Assembly: GCA_945859605.1 (NCBI GenBank)
Contig: OX243812.1
Coordinates: 53,232,093 to 53,296,092, forward strand
From: Lumbricus rubellus
Lineage: Eukaryota > Annelida > Clitellata > Crassiclitellata > Lumbricidae
Direction of reading: 5' to 3'
DNA: 64,000 nt
Part shown: positions 50,119 to 64,000 of the stretch, piece after piece
How positions within the stretch are numbered: the first letter of the stretch is position 1
How the letters are laid out: every line of letters begins with the position of its first letter
Program-made: the position numbers and the translations under genes
Notes under the pieces: generated by a model
What the model was told of the DNA's origin: nothing
The model's input: the letters and a program-made list of their open reading frames with translations, nothing else
The model's database searches: none

Positions 50119-51500
50119 ACTGTTACTCTTAGGTCGTGATTATATATTAAGCAGAGACTACGTACGTGCGTGCACGTTTCCATTTTTCTGTTCACTGTCT
50201 TGTAACATGTGTTTGCTGTTCATGTTGCTGTTGTGAGAAACCGCAAATCCAGACATACATACGATGGATAGGACAGTGTAACCCCGTTGGTTTACGGAAG
50301 TGCATAACCTGTCGAGGGAGGAGAGGATGCCGGCGGCACTTTTGGTTGAGGAGGCGGATGGACTTTTAAAGCTTGTTTTACGTAGCAAATTCTCAATTTA
50401 GTTGGTGCATTCAGTGGATGGTTCTCTCTCTCTTTTCAAAATATTCGTATGATACACTAGTTGTATATCTGCTAAGCTGTACAGTGCTGTCTTTATATTG
50501 ATCTTGTACTGATCTTTATTCAGTCTTGACTTATCTCCTGTTCAAGAGATTGAAATTATGGAATCGTTGATTTCACGATAGAACAACGGTCATCAAGTGA
50601 CATTGTACGTTTTCTAATGACAGATTAAGTCAAACCATCAGATTGACCATTTAATGCCAGTTCTTTTTGAAGAGGTAATTTAAGCAAGATGGGTAATCTG
50701 TTGATAAAGTGGAATGTTTTGAACTGAATAATATAAAATATGAGCCAGAGTTTCACTAGAGCAAACCGGCTAAAACGGTAAAAATTAACACTATTTAAGC
50801 TGAGAATGTGAAGTTTACAAAAATGCTAATTTAATATGTGTATTAATTTAGTGTTCTTGTTTGTGTCTGCTGTGTTCTTGCTGATAAAGAAAGGAACATT
50901 TAGCGCGTCGGTGTGTGATGCACATTTAGAAAAACGAGGACTCTCGTGTTTTGTGTTTCAGTTTTCAAAGCTTTATAGGAGTTTAATATTAATCCTTCAG
51001 GCTGTTAACTAGCAATGTCGTTTATGTTCTGTGCGGAATATTAACTGTGCAACTATAAAAATGTTTTATTGCTCTAGTCTGAAGACTTCCACAGCATATT
51101 AAAGTTGATGGTTGGGTCTAAAAAAAACCCACAGCCAATCAGAGAAGCAGGAGCCTGGAAGAGCTGAGACTTGTAGCTCCCATCTGAAAATGTGGCATAA
51201 ACTAATGACTGCTCACGTGGAGCCATTAGAGTATTTTTGTCTTTATGTCTTGCACATACCAAAGGTTGATGGCCGTTCTTAACATGTGTTGGTGTCTTAA
51301 ATTATTATTGGTAGTAGTACGGTTACTGTTCATAACATGTTGGAAAGCGAAACTATCAGTAAGTTATTAGTAGCATTTCCAATTTTTCCATGCACGAGGC
51401 ACATATGGTTGTTGGTTACTATAGGTTTAGTAAGTGCTGTAATTATACAGACCTTGATAAAAATAATAAATCCATCACATACATTGTAATTGGTGACTAA
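50119..51500 (+). other. UBR5: UBR5 3' UTR region
   Basis: AT-rich sequence after the UBR5 stop with no coding support. A candidate poly(A) signal AATAAA is at 51465-51470. Its use is unknown. Confidence 0.45.
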
Positions 51501-52739
51501 TTTATGTTATTAAAATATTTTTCTGCTACTCTACTAACTGCTCTGATGGAACACTTGTTGTCCAACCAGAAAAAAAAGAAATTTGAATAAATCAGCAAAT
51601 CTTGTTTTAGTTTTCTTCGATCGCTTTGGATATTAAACTGGCCAGGATTTAAACACAAACACCAGACAAACGCAACATCACAAACAACGTCTGCAGCTAT
51701 TTGCATGTTGTATGTAAAGAGTCTAGACACATTCAAGTTTCTGAAAAACATTGGTGCAACAGTTATATTGTCTAACACATCCAGTTAACTAGTAGCACAC
51801 AAAGCACAGAAACTCTGATGGTCAAATATGGCCCTACTAACAAAGCACACTATTGCAACACACTGCCAAATACCTAGCGACCACAAAAGGGTCACGCTGC
51901 TAAACTGGAGGGCAAAATACATTGCACGGATGGTTAAGGCACAAGAAAGGTTAAAGGGAGAGGAAATAGTCGAATACGAGATTTTCTACTTGCAAAGCAT
52001 AACAAAAATCTATTTACAGCGCGAATGTATTCAAGTTGGACCTTGCTTGCAATAAACTCTGTTTCAAACAAGAGCATATGCGGTAGTTAGTTTGTACAAG
52101 TGAATATACTACAAGCACCGATAATATACAATAGGCTAATAAAATAAAATTCTTAGCGGAAATAATAATAGCAAAACTGGAAATGGTTAAAAAGACAAAA
52201 TAATGTAGTTCGGCTCAGGCATTGACTTGAATCCTGTCAAGCCAAAAAGCCACTTGTTCATGACGCTTGAAGTTTAATGTCTAACACACTGTTGCAAAGC
52301 TAGACACACCTAATTCTGTTATATTACTTACGCAAAAAATTTCTTTTATACCCCCTCCCCCAAATGCAACTCGTACGCTTTGTGGAATATCTCCACCCGA
52401 TGCGTAAGCTATCCCCATCCCTGCAAAAGTTAATTAGCTAAACATCATAAATAAAAATTTATTTTATTGTAGGTTACTTTATTTTTGTTAAACATATTTG
52501 CTAGCTAAATTTGTTAGGTGTTACGGTTTACCGTTTAGATCTGAACAGAATTTAATTGTAATGTAATGAAACGCCCTAGGACAACCATAGGATAATACAG
52601 AGTTAGAAATAGGCAAACGTGGGCATTATAATTAGAAATTCATTTTGTGTACGTACATTTTGTCGAAACCCCATCCCTGCTGTACACACCACACGCAAAT
52701 CACCGAAACCGTGTGAACACCTCCCTGCATGCGTAATGT
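51501..52739. other. intergenic region, nothing recognised
   Basis: Small ORFs here (for example 51828-52055) show no known motif. This lies between two convergent genes and probably includes 3' UTR ends. Confidence 0.5.
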
Positions 52740-53250
52740 ATGGACAACCCCTTCTGCTGTACCTAAATCTCACCTCTGCTCCACAGCCCCCTTCGGCTGT
52801 ACCTAAATCTCACCTCTGCTCCACAGCCCCCTTCGGCTGTACCTAAATCTCACCTCTGTTTCACAACCCCTTCGGCTGTACCTAAATCTCACCTCTGTTT
52901 CAAAACCCCTTCGACTGTACCTAAATCTCACCTCTGTTTCAAAACCCCTTCGGCTGTACCTAAATCTCACCTCTGTTTCACAACCCTTCGGCTGTACCTA
53001 AATCTCACCTCTGTTTCACAACCCCTTCGGCTGTACCTAAATCTCACCTCCGTTTCACAACCTCTTTGGCTGTACCTAAATCTCACCTCTGTTTCAAAAC
53101 CCCTTCGGCTGTACCTAAATCTCACCTCTGTTTCACAACCTCTTTGGCTGTACCTAAATCTCACCTCTGTTTCACAACCCCTTCAGCTGTACCTAAATCT
53201 CACCTCTGTTTCACAACCTCTTCGACTGTACCTAAATCTCACCCGTTTCT
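52740..53250. repeat. 39-bp satellite/minisatellite, about 12 copies
   Basis: The unit contains CCCCTTCGGCTGTACCTAAA followed by TCTCACCTCTGTTTCACAA. Copies differ at few positions (CGGCTG/CGACTG/TGGCTG). Because 39 is a multiple of three, all frames give long repetitive ORFs that are not genes. Confidence 0.92.
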
Positions 53251-54302
53251 ATTCGCACTTTCCTCAAAGCTATCAACACTCCATGTGGCTGTTTTACCAC
53301 ATCCTCAGAACTTACTCTCACTGCATCGCTGTGCACTACAGTAGTGTTTCATGGCAAGATGTGTTGTCAAATCATTACCAATAAGAAAAATTATCTACCA
53401 AACATCTCTTCAAATTCACTGGGACAGTTAAGCAAAAACGTACACAGACAATGTAAGTCATACAGCAAAAGCTTATCTACAAACCATCCTCCAGAAGGCT
53501 GAGCAAGTCTCTACATCCACACATACAAGCACGCAAGGACTGATGCATCTGATCATGCAGCATCAGTTTTATTGATTAAAAAACCAATTTCCGAATTTGA
53601 GGTATTATCCTGCAACTTCATTTCTAAAGCATATAATTGAGTACAAAAGATATATCTGGATTCCAAACGCCGACACTTTCTTCAAAATATAACAAAGCAT
53701 CCAGTAAGAATAAAGCGTCAATTTACAAGATCACAAGCAATTCTATTTCAAAAACAAAAGCATTTTGAAAGACGAAGCCGTTACCATTCGCTGCCCATGA
53801 TGTTAACAACGTACAAAAAACGAGCACGAAAGCACGTGTTTCTACCAGTTACGATACAAAACACAAAGAGTTGAATAAAGAAATTAAAAATCACTACAAC
53901 TCGGGTACATTTGTAAGTACTGCAAAATTCCAGTCGCAAAAATAACTGAAAACTCAAATCTATTAATGACTACGAGCAGTCTGAACTCGAATGGTAAAAT
54001 CATCATCACAATCAACATGGCTACAGAACTCGTAACTGGTAAGATTACAGAACAATATAACGATATATATAATATATATATTATACATAATATATATTAT
54101 TATATATACACAGGTTCATTTAGTAGAAAATAGTAAACTCTGCTTTATCATCGGTCAAGCATTTCATTTCTTTTATCACAGAAACATCAGCTTTCATCGC
54201 AACCATAGTATCTCGCTTCTTGTGCCTCCTCTGTCACTGGTCGCCGAAGAACTAGGGCATCTTCTTTTCAGCACGTACTAAAAATGCACCAAACATAGTC
54301 TT
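53251..54302 (-). other. probable 3' UTR of the phosphatase gene
   Basis: No coding signal. TTTATT at 53567-53572 gives AATAAA on the minus strand, a candidate poly(A) signal. A long AT palindrome-like stretch lies at 54060-54110. Confidence 0.4.
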
Positions 54303-63821
<9,519 letters not shown>

Positions 63822-64000
63822 CTGCAGAAAATAATTATATACACACATTAATTACATTTGTTCATTTAACTATCTTAGTTGATAAGAACCTGCTATGTCC
63901 ATATGTAAAAAAGCCAGCACAGCTACACTGAAGCACTGACAAGAGAGGGTGTCATATCCGACATTTCTATTTGACATAATCATGATCAGCACAAAACTAT

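Noticed and set aside
52967..53344. Repetitive ORFs on both strands
   Set aside because: They are readings of the 39-bp satellite.

Overview
The window is animal nuclear DNA. It holds two convergent, intron-rich host genes and many transposable elements. The organism is a metazoan with 0.3-2 kb introns, AT-rich non-coding DNA and a diverse TE load (Polinton, RTE-type LINE, L2/CR1-like LINE ends, tRNA-derived SINEs, mariner, hAT and TTAA-type MITEs). This fits an invertebrate, probably marine, but the sequence does not fix the phylum.

Layout: 1-730 is the 3' part of a decayed mariner transposon. 1898-50118 (+) is the C-terminal two-thirds of UBR5/EDD/hyd, a giant HECT E3 ubiquitin ligase. I resolve 34 coding exons by GT/GC-AG sites, phase continuity and homology: propeller-region exons, UBR zinc box, acidic linker, MLLE/PABC and HECT with its catalytic Cys codon at 50020. 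54303-63821 (-) is the cytoplasmic part of a two-domain receptor-type tyrosine phosphatase in 12 exons, with an intact D1 signature and a degenerate D2 loop. The genes converge on a roughly 4.2 kb intergenic region that contains a 39-bp satellite.

The centrepiece is a complete Polinton/Maverick (17005-32445, 15,441 bp) in UBR5 intron 14, flanked by a perfect 6-bp duplication (TGTTTA). Rightward genes: a TIR-embedded SAP-like ORF, protein-primed DNA polymerase B, a zinc-ribbon protein, an adenain-like protease and two paralogous fibre-like genes. A perfect 13-bp-stem hairpin then separates these from a leftward morphogenesis cluster: putative major capsid protein, small basic protein, a [19 protein letters not shown] protein, a two-segment membrane protein, a dUTPase-fold-like protein, a GSGLYL-repeat protein, a putative minor capsid protein and the packaging ATPase. 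A rightward parvovirus-type PLA2 gene and a retroviral-type integrase with chromodomain follow, and then the right TIR with a second SAP-like ORF. The second fibre gene is frameshifted. The integrase has no ATG before its catalytic core and reads on from the PLA2 gene in another frame at an A7 tract.

Other mobile DNA: a nearly intact RTE-like LINE with 12-bp target duplications (7785-10942), two short SINE-like derivatives of its 5' end, a 1.15-kb hAT element inserted in a palindromic TTAA MITE, three 80-bp TTAA palindromes, a tRNA-type SINE sharing its tail with local L2-like LINE ends, and several minisatellites, some touching splice sites. All domain and family calls come from reading motifs; no database search was possible.
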